A DNA stretch of 64,000 nt, taken from positions 372,001 through 436,000 of the forward strand of contig JAMZAV010000094.1 in the NCBI GenBank assembly GCA_024449915.1. Reading direction: 5' to 3'. Position 1 is the first letter of the stretch. Every line of letters starts with the position of its first letter. The notes beneath the pieces were generated by a model. The model made no database searches. It worked only from the letters and a program-made list of their open reading frames with translations, and was not told where the DNA came from. Of the stretch, positions 25,833 through 36,345 are shown piece after piece. Origin of the DNA: Sweltsa coloradensis. Its lineage: Eukaryota; Arthropoda; Insecta; Plecoptera; Chloroperlidae. The position numbers and the translations under genes are program-made.

Positions 25833-27096
25833 TGAAAAGTGGTGTCCCACAAGGAACCATTCTTGGACCACCCTTCTTCCTCCTTTATGTCAACGATATG
25901 CCAGAATGTTTCACCGCTGGTACACTAACACAATACGTCGATGATTTCAGCCATATACTCACAGCACAAAAGGAAAATCTTTAGCACCACTCTCACAAAT
26001 TGTCCAACGAACAAGCTTCCATAATGTCACAATACTGCAACAAAAACCTCCTTTCTATTCAACCGTCAAAAAACGGTGTATTTAAATTTCCACTCACAAG
26101 TAATTGAATCCACCGAAAGCCTCCTCATGCGCATCTCATCTAAGAGCATTGCCTGCTCTAACGCCATCAAGTTCCTGGGCCTACATATGACTGACACCCT
26201 TGATTGGACAGACCATAGACGCTGTTTGCTCAAAGATAAAGAGTGGTTGTTTCCTCCTCAGAAGAATAAAAGCCCTAGTCAACCACAACGTCCTTATTCT
26301 CATATACCATGCTTCACATCCACTCACACATATCGTACGGACTTATTTTCTGGGGAAACTCGCCACAAGCTATAAGAGTTTTTAGATTACAAAAACGGGC
26401 CATTCGAATTATAGTAGGAGCCTCTTGGCGTACCTCGTGTAGAAATATCTTTCCTACCCAAAAAATCTTGACCTTAGCAAGTACTTAATACAACTTGCAG
26501 CAGTCTTTATCAAATCAAACCTCACCTCTTCAAATTAAACTCAACAATTCATGACCATGATACACGATCACAATCAAAAATTCATGTCCCAACTCACAAT
26601 ACAACGCGTTTCTCCAAAGGACCTCATTACCAATGTCTAACAATCTACAATCATCTACCACCAGAAATTAAAAACATACAATCACTAGACTCTTTCAAAT
26701 ACACATTGAAATCATTTCTAATAGAGCATTGCTTCTACACAATCAATGAATACCTTCATCCAGCTGACTTTTAACTTAATTTAGTGCGCCCGGACATACA
26801 AATACCCCATCCATAGCTTTACACTCAACTTTCCTTCACATTCCTGACACTTGTACGTATGAACATGATATAATTGAAAATAATGCAATTCAAGACAAAA
26901 ATAAGTACCTATTATGTATAGAAATAGAAGGGAAGATATTATGAAATGTATATTTTTATGTATAATTTTATAAGTTAACAATGTATGTATTATTCTTAAC
27001 CATAGGCTAGGCTATTCACTTTCTCCATTAAGAGTTATAACTTGTGCAATGTACCAGTCAAGGTGAATAAAATTATTATTATTATTATTATTATTA
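25833..27096 (+). pseudogene. 5'-truncated, frameshifted non-LTR retrotransposon (LINE)
   Basis: Conceptual reading in shifting frames shows reverse transcriptase blocks in order: [20 protein letters not shown] at about 25837-25896, QYVDDFS (the YADD box, here YVDD) at about 25938-25960, a thumb region (IKFLGLHMTDTLDWTDH) near 26167-26215, RRIKALVNHNVL near 26261, and QKRAIRIIVGASWRTSCRN near 26391-26447. A C-terminal part runs to about 26775. It ends with AATAAA and an (ATT)n tail at 27066-27096, typical of Jockey/R1-like or related LINE 3' ends. Upstream endonuclease and RT fingers are missing. Several frameshifts and a stop make it non-functional. The clade cannot be fixed without a search. 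Confidence 0.88.
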
Positions 27097-29927
27097 TGAT
27101 GTCCCAATCGAGAAACATTTTTAAATTTATATCTAAATAAATAAATATATAACATGTGTAGGCTTATATGTTGATTTGATAGATTTCGCATTGTTAATTT
27201 TCACTGGCTTGTCAGGCCTCTGCTGTTCTCTTTTCCTTCAATGCATCCCATTTTTCTTCTATTTTTCTTCTTTCTACCATTTTGTACCATTTTCTTCTTT
27301 CTTTACATAGTTTTTGTGGTTCTAATAAATATTATTTTATATTTAAAGCATTTTGTTCTTGTTTCCGCTAGATTGTCCTCCTTTATAAATCAGCATTTAT
27401 ATGAATAAGATATGCACCAAATAAATAAATAAATACATATACATAAATAAATAATACACTTTTTTGTAAACGGTGTCAATAGCAATTATACAAAATAAGT
27501 TGTCGTGTTGACGTAATTATTTATCTATTCTGATTATATCTACCCCACTCGCAACAAGGCAACGTTGTGGTACGTCAATTACCGAACTAATCAACCAAGC
27601 GTTGCTCAATATATAACAAATGCTCGACATCCCTTGAGAAATTGTTTTGCGTCCATGCGGAATCTATCAATGCAGACACAAACCAACTGGCAATAATCCA
27701 AAGTGCTTTCTTTGCACACGTTGCAGTTTCCAAGCATGCACTTGAGCCTCCAGTCTGGAATAGAACGTTGTGCACTTGGACTCTCGGGAACGCATTGCAT
27801 ATTGAGAACGTAACGTGAAGTTGTTGGAACAGATGATTTCAACCGAGCTTGACTAAATAATTTCCTTGCATGTTGGGTTGGCAGTAAGCCAAGTCGGAGT
27901 ATTGCAGGTCGTGGTTAGAAATCTATGTATTTATTGGATATTAAACCTAGTCATGGTAGAATGTACAATTACAACACATTATTGTTGTAATTGTATATTT
28001 ATTGTTCCCTCTCAACCAGAAATAAATCAAGATTTGTGTATACAACCCACTAGAGCATTTAATTTACAAATAATAATCTATTTAGTTTACAGTAAAAGTG
28101 ACTACATTGCCCGTATACCTATTACTGGCGCCATGCGATCTTTATTCGGGATTTTGCACGTTTTTAAAGCCACATGTTTCAAATGTCTGAAAGTCATCTC
28201 TTAGCTGATAGCTACCCTAGTCACTCCAAGAGCTTGAAATGATTGTTTGTTTTGTGTTTAAGTAAGCGCAATCTGCACGCGTATTCTAGCGACGAGTCTG
28301 AAGTAGTCTCGCCGGAAGTGACGCCATCTTGAATCTTGAGTTAGGTGAAGCTATTCAAGAGTCCTCTTTGTCTAGTTGTTTGTCGCCTCATGCTAATTAG
28401 TGTTGGGGTTTCGTTCTTGTTGCAGTAACAAGTGAACCTCACTGTGACATAAACTCCGCAGTTGGTGTCAAGTTAAAAGATAAATGCAATGCTAGAAATA
28501 ATAAGCTGGAATTAAAATAATCGCTCTTTAATGTCTATGTGATTTCTGCAAATGCACGATAAGCATTAATCCCACTTAAACCCAATTATATGAAACAATG
28601 AATACTTCAACATTTTTAAAGAGACTTTGTTATCCATTTAAAACAGAGAAATTAAATAAAAATATTAAAATCATAATAGCTGAATAGTTCGTAATAGCGT
28701 TATCTATTTATTCGCAATCTAAATTCAATCTTGAGCGTAGAAAGTAATTAATTCCTCTAGGGAATTTGAGAATCTATATTTTGTTGCTTGAAAATTTATA
28801 TCGTTTATCAAAAGAAGAGAAACGTCTAAATTCCTAGTTCAACTTTAATATCCAAATAAATCACACTAGATAGTTTTTAATACATTTATAATTAATAACA
28901 TAAATATAATACATAATTCCGAATAAGTGTTGAGTCGAACTATACGCTGTCTTGAAACAAAAAAATGTCCATTCTCACTTGTCCGTTAAGTGAATAAGTG
29001 GCATTACTATAAATTTAATTAATCGGTTTGTAATAAAATTGGATTACGACAATCAGTCAAATTACTGCATCGTATATTTATTAATTAATTTATTAATTAA
29101 TTTATTTATTATATTGCATACTATTACAACAGAGTACATTTACTCCACAAGTGCAAATCAAAGCATTGCATAAAGGATATACAACATACTTACACACATT
29201 AAAACATACAATAAACATATCCATAATATGATGCATAATGAACGACTACTGATGATTATGATAATGATAATGTTGATTTGTGACGGAAATTAATTACGAT
29301 TTGTTCAGCTTCAAATTTTCAGAATGATTTATCAAATCTTTGTTAGCAGCAACAAGTTATCACGTCTTTAATCCTGTTACTCAAGTGACAACTTACTTGA
29401 AGTCGTTGACGTAAGACATAGTTCCCATTGCTATGTCAACTTATGCATCCAACTTTTATCTCTGAAACTTGGCCTGAGCTATATTAAGCTAGAGGAGAGA
29501 TTTGCGATGTTAATGAGGCGGCATCCATCTTGAGAATTGAACCTCTTTTTTCGAACTTTTTGTTCAAGTTTACCAAAGCTGTCAGCTCGGCTTGTCGAGT
29601 CAAAACGTGACGTCACTGTGTTTGCTTTGCAAAGTGCTTTCTTTCACCCCCACGGCTGCATACAATTTCTAGCTGGTGACAAATTGATTTTAAAAGTTTC
29701 GATTTCGGAAAAAAAACACTAGACAGGAGCTTACAAGATTCAAGTGAGAGATGAGATTCTGAGAATTGAAAATTTCTTGTTATAAATCTTGAAAATTCTT
29801 CTTCGTTCAATAATATGAGCCAACTTGTCCGGAGTCTCTGATGTTCCAATGGATTTGGAACTTATACAAAGTTTTGCGATTTATTAATAAACTAGTATTG
29901 CAAATTATATTAGGGAACGAAGATCTC

Positions 29928-30110
29928 CTTTATGCATCACTTTTATATCAGTCCGTCCTTCAGTGTGTGCCACGTCTCACGATAAAACCCGAACATGGCC
30001 TCAAATTGGCACAAGTTTTTCTTGTTATCAATTGTCCTTGAACAAGGATGATGCAGCATGTTTTAGAACACTCTTGAAGTCAGCATAGTAGAGCAATCAC
30101 CATCAAATGG
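29928..30110 (-). repeat. Reverse copy of the 10.5/25.3-kb dispersed repeat
   Basis: Shares ATGCATCACTTTT, CAGTCCGTCC, CCACGTCTCACGATAAAACC and ACAAGGATGAT with the reverse complement of 25259-25465. The 16-mer head is not found. Confidence 0.6.
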
Positions 30111-30189
30111 AACGAAGTCTATCAACCAGGCACATTATATACTGAAGGATTTGAATAAACGAATTTTTTATTCTCCAGTTTTTATTTTA

Positions 30190-30375
30190 GGGATCAAAGA
30201 ATCTGTTTTCTGTCCGACCGTCCACATGTGCGTGTGTCACAACTGACGATAAAACCAAACACAACCTCCGATTGACAGGCCTATGTGTTTTTGTTGTTGT
30301 TGATACCTAACTTCAACAAAGATTATACAGAATATTTTTGGGGACTATTGGTGTCAAGAATGTGGAGCCAGCATT
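30190..30375 (-). repeat. Second reverse copy of the same dispersed repeat
   Basis: Shares TTTTCTGTCCGACCGTCCA, GTGTGTCACAACTGACGATA and CAACAAAGATTATACAGAAT with its neighbour at 29928. Head missing. Confidence 0.55.
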
Positions 30376-30425
30376 ATTATAGCCACACCAAGAATTTCAA
30401 TACATAAGTATTTTTATGTGTGTGT

Positions 30426-30504
30426 TCTTCTTCTTCTTCTTCTTCTTCTTCTTCTTCTTCTTCTTCTTCTTCTTCTTCTTCTTCTTCTTCTTCTCTTCTT
30501 CTTC
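30426..30504. repeat. (CTT)n microsatellite
   Basis: About 25 uninterrupted CTT/TTC units with one slip near 30492. It lies 480 bp before the second coding exon's acceptor but has AG-free sequence on the + strand and is probably not part of the splice signal. Confidence 0.97.
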
Positions 30505-30976
30505 TGCAACAATTATTTGTTTATTAAGTAGCTTCGCTCCCTATTTTGGATACTTCCGTACCCGTGACTGTATTCATTTAGTTTTCAGTTTAATATTCAC
30601 GTTGCCCTATTGCCTAGAAAAGAATTTGTGCTTGGGTAGTCGCAGGTACGATTCCATTCCAGCCAACGGCAATCATTGTGTTTCTATAGGAGTTTACTAA
30701 TCTAAGCTCAGGTCTGCCTGGAACATTTCTTCCCAACTATCCAAATACCCTTATTTCCCAGCTAGATATATGTACAGGGTTATTCTGAGTAACTGTTGGG
30801 TATCTTTTGTATACAACAGAAATTCATGTGTAAGAAAACCACTTAAAAATTTCTCATTACCTATTTAGTCACCTCAAGAGCAAGAGGGCCACACTATATA
30901 GTCATGATGTTGATGTATACTCTACGGCGGGCTTCCTACGACAAGGTGTTTGGACTCAACTTGTGTGTTGTTTCAG

Positions 30977-31130
30977 AAATGTCTCACCACCCTAGATCTG
31001 ACCTCACTTGGGGTAGGCTCCTGTGTGGGTACGGGCATGTACCTGGTGGCAGGGATGGTGGCACGCAATGTGGCAGGACCTGGTGTCATCTTTTCCTTCA
31101 TCATTGCGGCTGTTGCTTCCATATTCTCAG
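30977..31130 (+). CDS. SLC7A14: SLC7A14/SLC7A4-like transporter, second coding exon (TM1-TM2)
   Basis: The exon encodes residues 53-103, starting KCLTTLDLTSLGVGSCVGTG and ending at ...AAVASIFSG. This is the hallmark start of the transporter core in the APC superfamily. TM1 carries the glycine-rich GVGSCVGTGMY segment that in this superfamily unwinds and contacts the substrate's amino and carboxyl groups. TM2 follows after GPG. The acceptor is TTTCAG (30971-30976). The 3' boundary is AG|GCAAGT, the classic consensus of the rare GC donor, not GT. With the GC donor the codon splits after one base (G) and is completed by GT of exon 56989, giving GGT (Gly) and then ACYAEFG. The start codon is not here; the upstream open frame from 30904 is intronic. 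The match to SLC7A14 (CVGTGMY, GPGVI, FIIAAVAS) is strong and makes this the firmest host-gene call together with 56989-57219. Confidence 0.93.
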
Positions 31131-31464
31131 GCAAGTTTACCACAGACAACCTTATTATAAATTGCATAAATTATTTGTTTTTTACTGTCAAAAGTCCGTC
31201 AATTTGTTTTGTTAAAATATAATGCTGCTGCATTATCAAGTGGGGTTCATCATTAATACATTTTATCTAATGCTCTTGTAGCATGAACTAAAGTTCAGTA
31301 GAAGTATAATTTCAAATCGTTTATTCATTTATTTAACGTCTATCTGATTCAGTTACAAAAAGTGATTTATATAAGAGGAGGAAAATTAATATTAATTCCG
31401 ACCATAATTTTGAAGGACAGAATGGTCGCTTAATCTTCTTTTGATAAGAGTTTGCTGTCATCAA

Positions 31465-31712
31465 ATAATAATCATTTTTGTGGGAAACCTGCCCAGGGTG
31501 CTATGAATGACCCTCTTCATGTGTCTTCCTAGGCATAATTGTAATTAGGACAATTCTGAAGGGGAGGACTCAATCCCTTACATTCGCATTAACGACTGAG
31601 GAAAACCTCGGGAAAAACCTTCAGTCAGGATTGTCGGTCTTGATGGGATTTGTACCCGAGACCTCCCGAATTAGAGTCTCGCGCTTAACGCTCGAGCCAA
31701 CACGGTCGCTGT
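31465..31712 (-). mobile_element. tRNA-derived SINE copy
   Basis: Reverse of the SINE at 61422: tail GTGGGAAACCTGCCCAGGGT at 31480-31499, body CAATCCCTTACATTCGCATT (31571-31590), box B region GGATTTGTACCCGAG (degraded) and head CTCGAGCCAACACGGTCGCT. Lies at the start of the GC-AG intron. Confidence 0.85.
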
Positions 31713-33182
31713 CATAAAACAAACAATATTTCAATTAATTATAATATTTTCCGCGGTATGTGTTAAATTGTCGTTATTCGGTCCATTGAAATAGGTACGT
31801 AATACTGTTATCAATTTTACTGCCACGATACGGTAATTAATCATGGGAAGTGTTTGGGGTGCGGTCTGAAATTGGATACAAATGTATTTATTCATGCAAA
31901 TATCCTCAATATGCCTAGAATACGTAATGATCCTTATACAAGTGCAATATGCGTGGGATTTGGAAGACGAGTCTGTCGCAAGCTGTCATTAGAGTTTCAT
32001 GGAGTTAACTTAATTTAATTGAGCTAAATACACAATTTCCGAGGTTGTGTTTAATAATAACAGTTTCTACTCTCGATTTGCAAATATTTTGTAGAGTTAA
32101 ACAACCCCATTAAATAACAAGACTATTAATTAATTTACTCGTTCGGTGTAATGACAGGGCAAAGTTTTGTATAATAGAAGCTTGTTAATTAAATATAACA
32201 TCTATGTGAAGCTTTATGTGTTCTGCGCTGTTCTGTGTGTACAATTTTAACGATGATTATAGCTTGTAACATGGGAACATGTTCATGTTACGTTGAAATA
32301 AGTCGATATAATTATTTCCAATAAATTCGCACCTGGACAGTAGGCCAACTAGTAGTAAATTCAATTGTATTAATTGACAGCTGGCCAAATAACATCGGAT
32401 GGCGATAGGGGTCCAGGATTTTAATTAGTTCAAAGTACATAATTACAAATATGACAATAAAATTAATTAAGGAAATTAATGGTTATGAACATTTAAATAC
32501 AATGATGCAAAATGATGATGGAATGCTTTAAATAGTAGGAACCATTTTGTCAAATAAACAGAGAAAGATGAAAATAACGTTTAACAACACACTATGTAAA
32601 CACACTTTCTTAAACGATTGAGAACCAAATCCTTTACTCCTAGAAGATTTTTCAACCCTAATGTAGTTGTTTTTTGGGTGTTAAATCTAGGAATCAAAGA
32701 TCAAACTTTATACTGGGATTAAACTCAGGTTGATTGGTTGGTTGGTTGAAAGGAGATTATACCAATCCCTAGATTCTACACCATAAAATAAATTCACTCA
32801 AGAGTTTCTCAACCATTTCAAATTAACAATGTACAAGGTTAAGTTTATGAAATTAAGTGTTTATAGTTGTATCCGTCTGAAGTTGTCTACATTAATGGGG
32901 GTCTAAGTGTGTCGTAGCTGAAGGAAAAGGCGAACAATTTTGAGATAAGTGTTTCTTCTAAGAATTAAGTAAAAGGTACTATGCACCTGATGTATACGCC
33001 TAATTCAGTTTTACTTATACATAATAATGAAGAGTATGAGAGAGTAAGAGAGTAATTTTTATTCGCTTGACCAATACATAGTAAAAGTATACACACATTA
33101 TCCTCTTATGAGAGAGATAATAGTTACTTCATCTAACCTTGAAGGCTATGCAGAGGCAAGCATTCCATTTCACGAATATAAC

Positions 33183-33412
33183 TGTTACGTATGGTAGTTA
33201 GTCTACCTTGTAACATAATCAAATATAAATACACTTCTTTATATTTAATTACTAATCATTTTAATAAGATAAAAACAACACTTTATACAATTCAAACAGC
33301 TCACTTCATCTCACAACAATATAAGACAAAAAGCCATCACCAAGACTGTTGGTGTCATTTGGAACCACTGCCTCTTAGAACACCACAATCACTGCACACT
33401 CAGTACACAACA
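33183..33412 (-). repeat. 3' LTR of the Gypsy element
   Basis: A 230-bp terminal repeat matching 36116-36345. Flanked on the outside by ATAAC (33178-33182), the same five bases found after the other LTR. The last four codons of the polyprotein ORF lie in it. Confidence 0.95.
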
Positions 33413-36030
33413 TTTCTCCCCACTAAGATTAGTTTAACAATAATATCTTCAATATGCAGAGCGGCGTGTCTCTCGTTGAGGCGGGTTGCGGTAGACTTAA
33501 GTTCTGTTGGTGATGTCGGTAATGGCAGTTGCCGGAAAGTGGGAATATCTTCATTTGGGGTTTCACTGTTATCAACAGTGTCTGCAATTGTTGGTGGCAA
33601 TGCCACAGTTGGGTACTGGGTGTCGGTGAAGTTTTCAGAGCCGTTTGCGGAAACGTCCACTGAAGTAGAGTTTTGAACTCGGGCTCGTAGTTGATCCACA
33701 TGACGTCTGGATACACCATCTTCTGTGCCGACTGCATATGATACCGGTCCAGTGCGCTCTGTTATCACGGCTGGAATCCATTTTGGTCCTTGGGAGTAAT
33801 TTCTCATGTAGACAAGATCTCCAGTTCCGAAACTTCTTGCCCCCAATTCCGCTTGTAAATTGTTTTCTGTTTCTACCTGCTGGGTACGGGACTCATCAAG
33901 TGAATCAGGATGTAGACGGTCTAACTGTGAACGAGGTCTCCTGTGCATTAGAGCTTCTGCAGGGCTAACACCTGTTGTTGAAAGTGGAGTCAGATGTTGG
34001 TTTAACAAATATCGTGCCAGTCTGATTTCCCAGCTGCCCACTACAATAGTCTTCAAGGCTCCCTTGGCGGACTGCACCATACGTTCGGCCTGACCATTTG
34101 ATGCGGGATGATACGGAGCGACTCGTATGCTTTTAATTCCGTTTTCTGAGCAGAACTGCTGGAATTCATTTGCTGTGAACGATGCCTTGTTGTCAGAAAC
34201 GATTATGTCGGGTAAACCATGAGTCGCAAATAGGCTCGCAAGCTTGTTAATAACCGTTGTTGCAGCCATGGAGTTAACAGGAATGACCTCCAACCACTTT
34301 GTATTGGAATCTACCACAATAAGGAATGTCTTTCCCTGGAAGGGGCCCGCAAAATCAATATGGAGGCGAGACCAGGGTTTTTCCGAACGCTCCCACGCAC
34401 GTGGAGGAGCCAATTCTGTCTTGTTGGTAGGTGCAGGTGCTTTCTTCATAGCCTCCACTTTGTTTTGTAAAGGGTATTCTCCTGTAGCTCCTTTATAGTC
34501 ACCACAAATTCGTATATCACCATTCTGTTTAATAACCGGAACAATAGGGGTTGCCCAGCGTGAATGACGTACTGGTCGTAGAATGTCCTTACATACCAGT
34601 TTATCTAAAGCTTCATCCAACCTTGGTCGTAATGCAAATGGTACTGGGCGAGCTTTGTAGAACTTAGGTAAAACCGTTGGATCTACATCAATGTGTACCT
34701 CAGGTCCATTGTACTGACCAATGTCCTCGGAAAATACTTCCTCGTACTGTTTAAGTATTTCGGTTAAACTTTCAACTCGTGTCTGGTGAACTCCATTAAG
34801 AGCGATTTGAATTCCCAGGTGTGGGAACCAGTCACGACCCAAAAGTGGACTGCCATTGCCATCAACAACAGTGAGTGGTAGGTCACACTTATGACCGTTG
34901 AAACTAGCTTGTACAGTACACATACCTTTAACATGTAGCTGTTGTTTGGACCACGTGCGCAGTGTCTTCGAAAAGGGTCGGATTTCAACAGTATCTTGGA
35001 ATAATTCAACAAATGCGCTAAAACCAATGATAGAGCATGCAGACCCTGAGTCTATCTCCATTTGGACTGGCTTGTCATTAAGTAACACTGATACTGTTGT
35101 AGTGTCTCTACCCTCAGAAACACTTGTGTTTAAAATGTAAACATTTCTAGCCTCACTTATCTGATCTACTTCTTCGCATGTGTTTTCCACAATGGAGTGT
35201 GTATGCTCACCGTGAACAGTCCTGTTTCCTTCCTTCCTGCCTCTAAAACTAGGCTTTAGCTGGACTGGCTGGACATTTTGGTTAGAAGACTTGGCCTTAC
35301 TGTAGCAAACACGTTCAATGTGTCCAGTTCTCTTACAAAACCGACAGACAGACTGGATAAAATGGCAAGTTTCTGGAGGGTGTGTGTCCCCACAGCGGAA
35401 ACATGGCTTCCGTTCAGAACTTGTAGACTTCTGGCGTTGTTTAACTTGATTAACCGTAGTATTAAAACTAGTAGAATTATTACCTGCCTGGCTGGTACGT
35501 AATTCTTGCGCTTGGAGCGTAGCAGCCTCTGCTGCCAGTGCATACTTCTGTGCGGACTCAAAAGATAAAGATGTGGTTGACAGGAACTTGCGTTGCAGCT
35601 GTTCGTCCTGAACACCACAGACAAGACGGTCTCGCAGCATGGAATCCAAAGTGGTTCCAAAATTACAATGCTCTGCCAAGTGCCGCAGTTCAGCTATGTA
35701 TGCTGATATACACTCCTGTGCTCGCTGATTCCTCTTATGGAATTTAAATCGCTGGACAATTTCAGATGGCGTAGGGTTGAAATGTAGTTTCACAGTGGTT
35801 AGAATGTCCTTGTAAGAAACTGTGTTTGGTAAGGCTGGAGACACGAGTGAGCGTATTGTCGCATAAGTAGCAGGGCCACAAACGGTAAACAGCACAGCTC
35901 GTTTCCTCTTATCACTGGTTATGTTATTTGCTTCGAAATAGAAATCAAGGCGTTCTTCATAGAGTGTCCATGATGCCATTGGTCTACCTTCCTCTGCGTC
36001 AAATTGTTCCATCACTCCAAATGTTGCCAT
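33400..36030 (-). CDS. Gag-protease-(deleted RT)-integrase polyprotein of the Gypsy element
   Basis: An 876-residue ORF. Gag-like region about 1-200. Two zinc knuckles: C210-C213-H217-C222 (spacing X2-X3-X4, one residue short of the usual) and C229-C232-H237-C242 (CX2CX4HX4C). Aspartic protease with D327-S-G and LLGRDW near 397. RT begins normally (WATPIVPVIKQNGDIRICGD, 492-511), but after K513 jumps to a thumb segment (NKVEAMKKAPAPTNKTEL, 523-540). After L540 it jumps again to the integrase core (PWSRLHIDFAG). The active-site YxDD of RT, all RNase H and the integrase HHCC domain are absent. The integrase DDE triad D559, D613, E649 is present, as is a GPY/F-like block (GPVSYAV, 761-767). Both deletions keep frame. 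The ORF runs through the polypurine tract and ends just inside the 3' LTR. Family: K02A2.6-like Ty3/Gypsy by RT and integrase motifs. Confidence 0.93.
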   Translation of the reverse strand: MATFGVMEQFDAEEGRPMASWTLYEERLDFYFEANNITSDKRKRAVLFTVCGPATYATIRSLVSPALPNTVSYKDILTTVKLHFNPTPSEIVQRFKFHKRNQRAQECISAYIAELRHLAEHCNFGTTLDSMLRDRLVCGVQDEQLQRKFLSTTSLSFESAQKYALAAEAATLQAQELRTSQAGNNSTSFNTTVNQVKQRQKSTSSERKPCFRCGDTHPPETCHFIQSVCRFCKRTGHIERVCYSKAKSSNQNVQPVQLKPSFRGRKEGNRTVHGEHTHSIVENTCEEVDQISEARNVYILNTSVSEGRDTTTVSVLLNDKPVQMEIDSGSACSIIGFSAFVELFQDTVEIRPFSKTLRTWSKQQLHVKGMCTVQASFNGHKCDLPLTVVDGNGSPLLGRDWFPHLGIQIALNGVHQTRVESLTEILKQYEEVFSEDIGQYNGPEVHIDVDPTVLPKFYKARPVPFALRPRLDEALDKLVCKDILRPVRHSRWATPIVPVIKQNGDIRICGDYKGATGEYPLQNKVEAMKKAPAPTNKTELAPPRAWERSEKPWSRLHIDFAGPFQGKTFLIVVDSNTKWLEVIPVNSMAATTVINKLASLFATHGLPDIIVSDNKASFTANEFQQFCSENGIKSIRVAPYHPASNGQAERMVQSAKGALKTIVVGSWEIRLARYLLNQHLTPLSTTGVSPAEALMHRRPRSQLDRLHPDSLDESRTQQVETENNLQAELGARSFGTGDLVYMRNYSQGPKWIPAVITERTGPVSYAVGTEDGVSRRHVDQLRARVQNSTSVDVSANGSENFTDTQYPTVALPPTIADTVDNSETPNEDIPTFRQLPLPTSPTELKSTATRLNERHAALHIEDIIVKLILVGRNVVY
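33413..33423 (-). promoter_or_regulatory. Polypurine tract of the Gypsy element
   Basis: On the - strand the sequence GTGGGGAGAAA, followed by TG, lies immediately before the 3' LTR. This is the expected site of plus-strand priming. Confidence 0.8.
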
Positions 36031-36100
36031 CTCTAAGTTTGTCTATATCTTGGCCTGACAAAGGTGGACCTGTGCTCGTGATGCGTGAATTAAATCACTA

Positions 36101-36113
36101 ATCCTCGTCGCCA
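36101..36113 (-). promoter_or_regulatory. Primer binding site, tRNA-Ser(GCT) type
   Basis: On the - strand, two bases after the 5' LTR, the element reads TGGCGACGAGGAT. This is complementary to the 3' end (...ATCCTCGTCG plus CCA) of animal tRNA-Ser with anticodon GCT, from my knowledge of that tRNA. Thirteen consecutive bases match; the next bases diverge. Confidence 0.8.
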
Positions 36114-36115
36114 AA

Positions 36116-36345
36116 TGTTACGTATGGTAGTTAGTCTACCTTGTAACATAATCAAATATAAATACACTTCTTTATATTTAATTACTAATCATTTTAATAA
36201 GATAAAAACAACACTTTATACAATTCAAACAGCTCACTTCATCTCACAACAATATAAGACAAAAAGCCATCACCAAGACTGTTGGTGTCATTTGGAACCA
36301 CTGCCTCTTAGAACACCACAATCACTGCACACTCAGTACACAACA
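36116..36345 (-). repeat. 5' LTR of the Gypsy element
   Basis: A 230-bp terminal repeat, 5' with respect to the element because the element is on the - strand. It reads TGTT...AACA on both strands (TG...CA ends). It matches 33183-33412 without a difference that I could find. The transcription start and promoter should lie in it, but I cannot place them. Confidence 0.95.

Larger units (their letters stand above)
6339..30976 (+). other. First coding-region intron (about 24.6 kb)
   Basis: GT...AG intron between the first two supported coding exons. It opens with GTAAGT and closes with a pyrimidine-rich TGTGTTGTTTCAG. No further host exon could be recognised inside. It hosts a Helitron-like element, foldback/MITE sequences, SINE-like pieces, a tandem array, a degraded LINE and several two-copy dispersed repeats, listed separately. 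The stretches 7700-10400, 12750-14450, 15900-18100, 19320-21350 and 27300-29900 hold nothing I can name beyond low-complexity AT-rich DNA. Confidence 0.75.
33183..36345 (-). mobile_element. Ty3/Gypsy-type LTR retrotransposon, internally deleted, recent insertion
   Basis: A complete insertion, 3.16 kb, antisense to the host gene. Two 230-bp LTRs (33183-33412 and 36116-36345) look identical base for base on reading. They have TG...CA ends and are flanked by a 5-bp target duplication ATAAC (33178-33182 and 36346-36350). A primer binding site and polypurine tract sit in the expected places. One ORF (36030-33400) encodes Gag, protease, an RT remnant and integrase. Normal Gypsy elements of this type are about 5 kb or more; the missing part is most of RT, RNase H and the integrase zinc-binding domain. 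Identical LTRs imply a very recent insertion, mobilised in trans by an intact relative. Confidence 0.96.

Noticed and set aside
27587..27842. Cys-containing - strand frames (CMLGNCNVCKES)
   Set aside because: The C-x4-C-x2-C pattern hinted at a transposon-derived cysteine motif, but the frames are short, no flanking domain is seen and no repeat partner is in the window.
30416..30700. Open frame with a long poly-Phe run
   Set aside because: Translation of a (CTT)n microsatellite; no start context or domain.
31131..31222. Coding continuing past the second exon (open frame to 31222)
   Set aside because: Conserved family sequence stops at ISG and resumes at 56989; AG|GCAAGT marks the boundary.
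33191..33676. 161-codon + strand frame
   Set aside because: Lies in the LTR and antisense to the integrase end of the Gypsy ORF; the same frame recurs in the other LTR.
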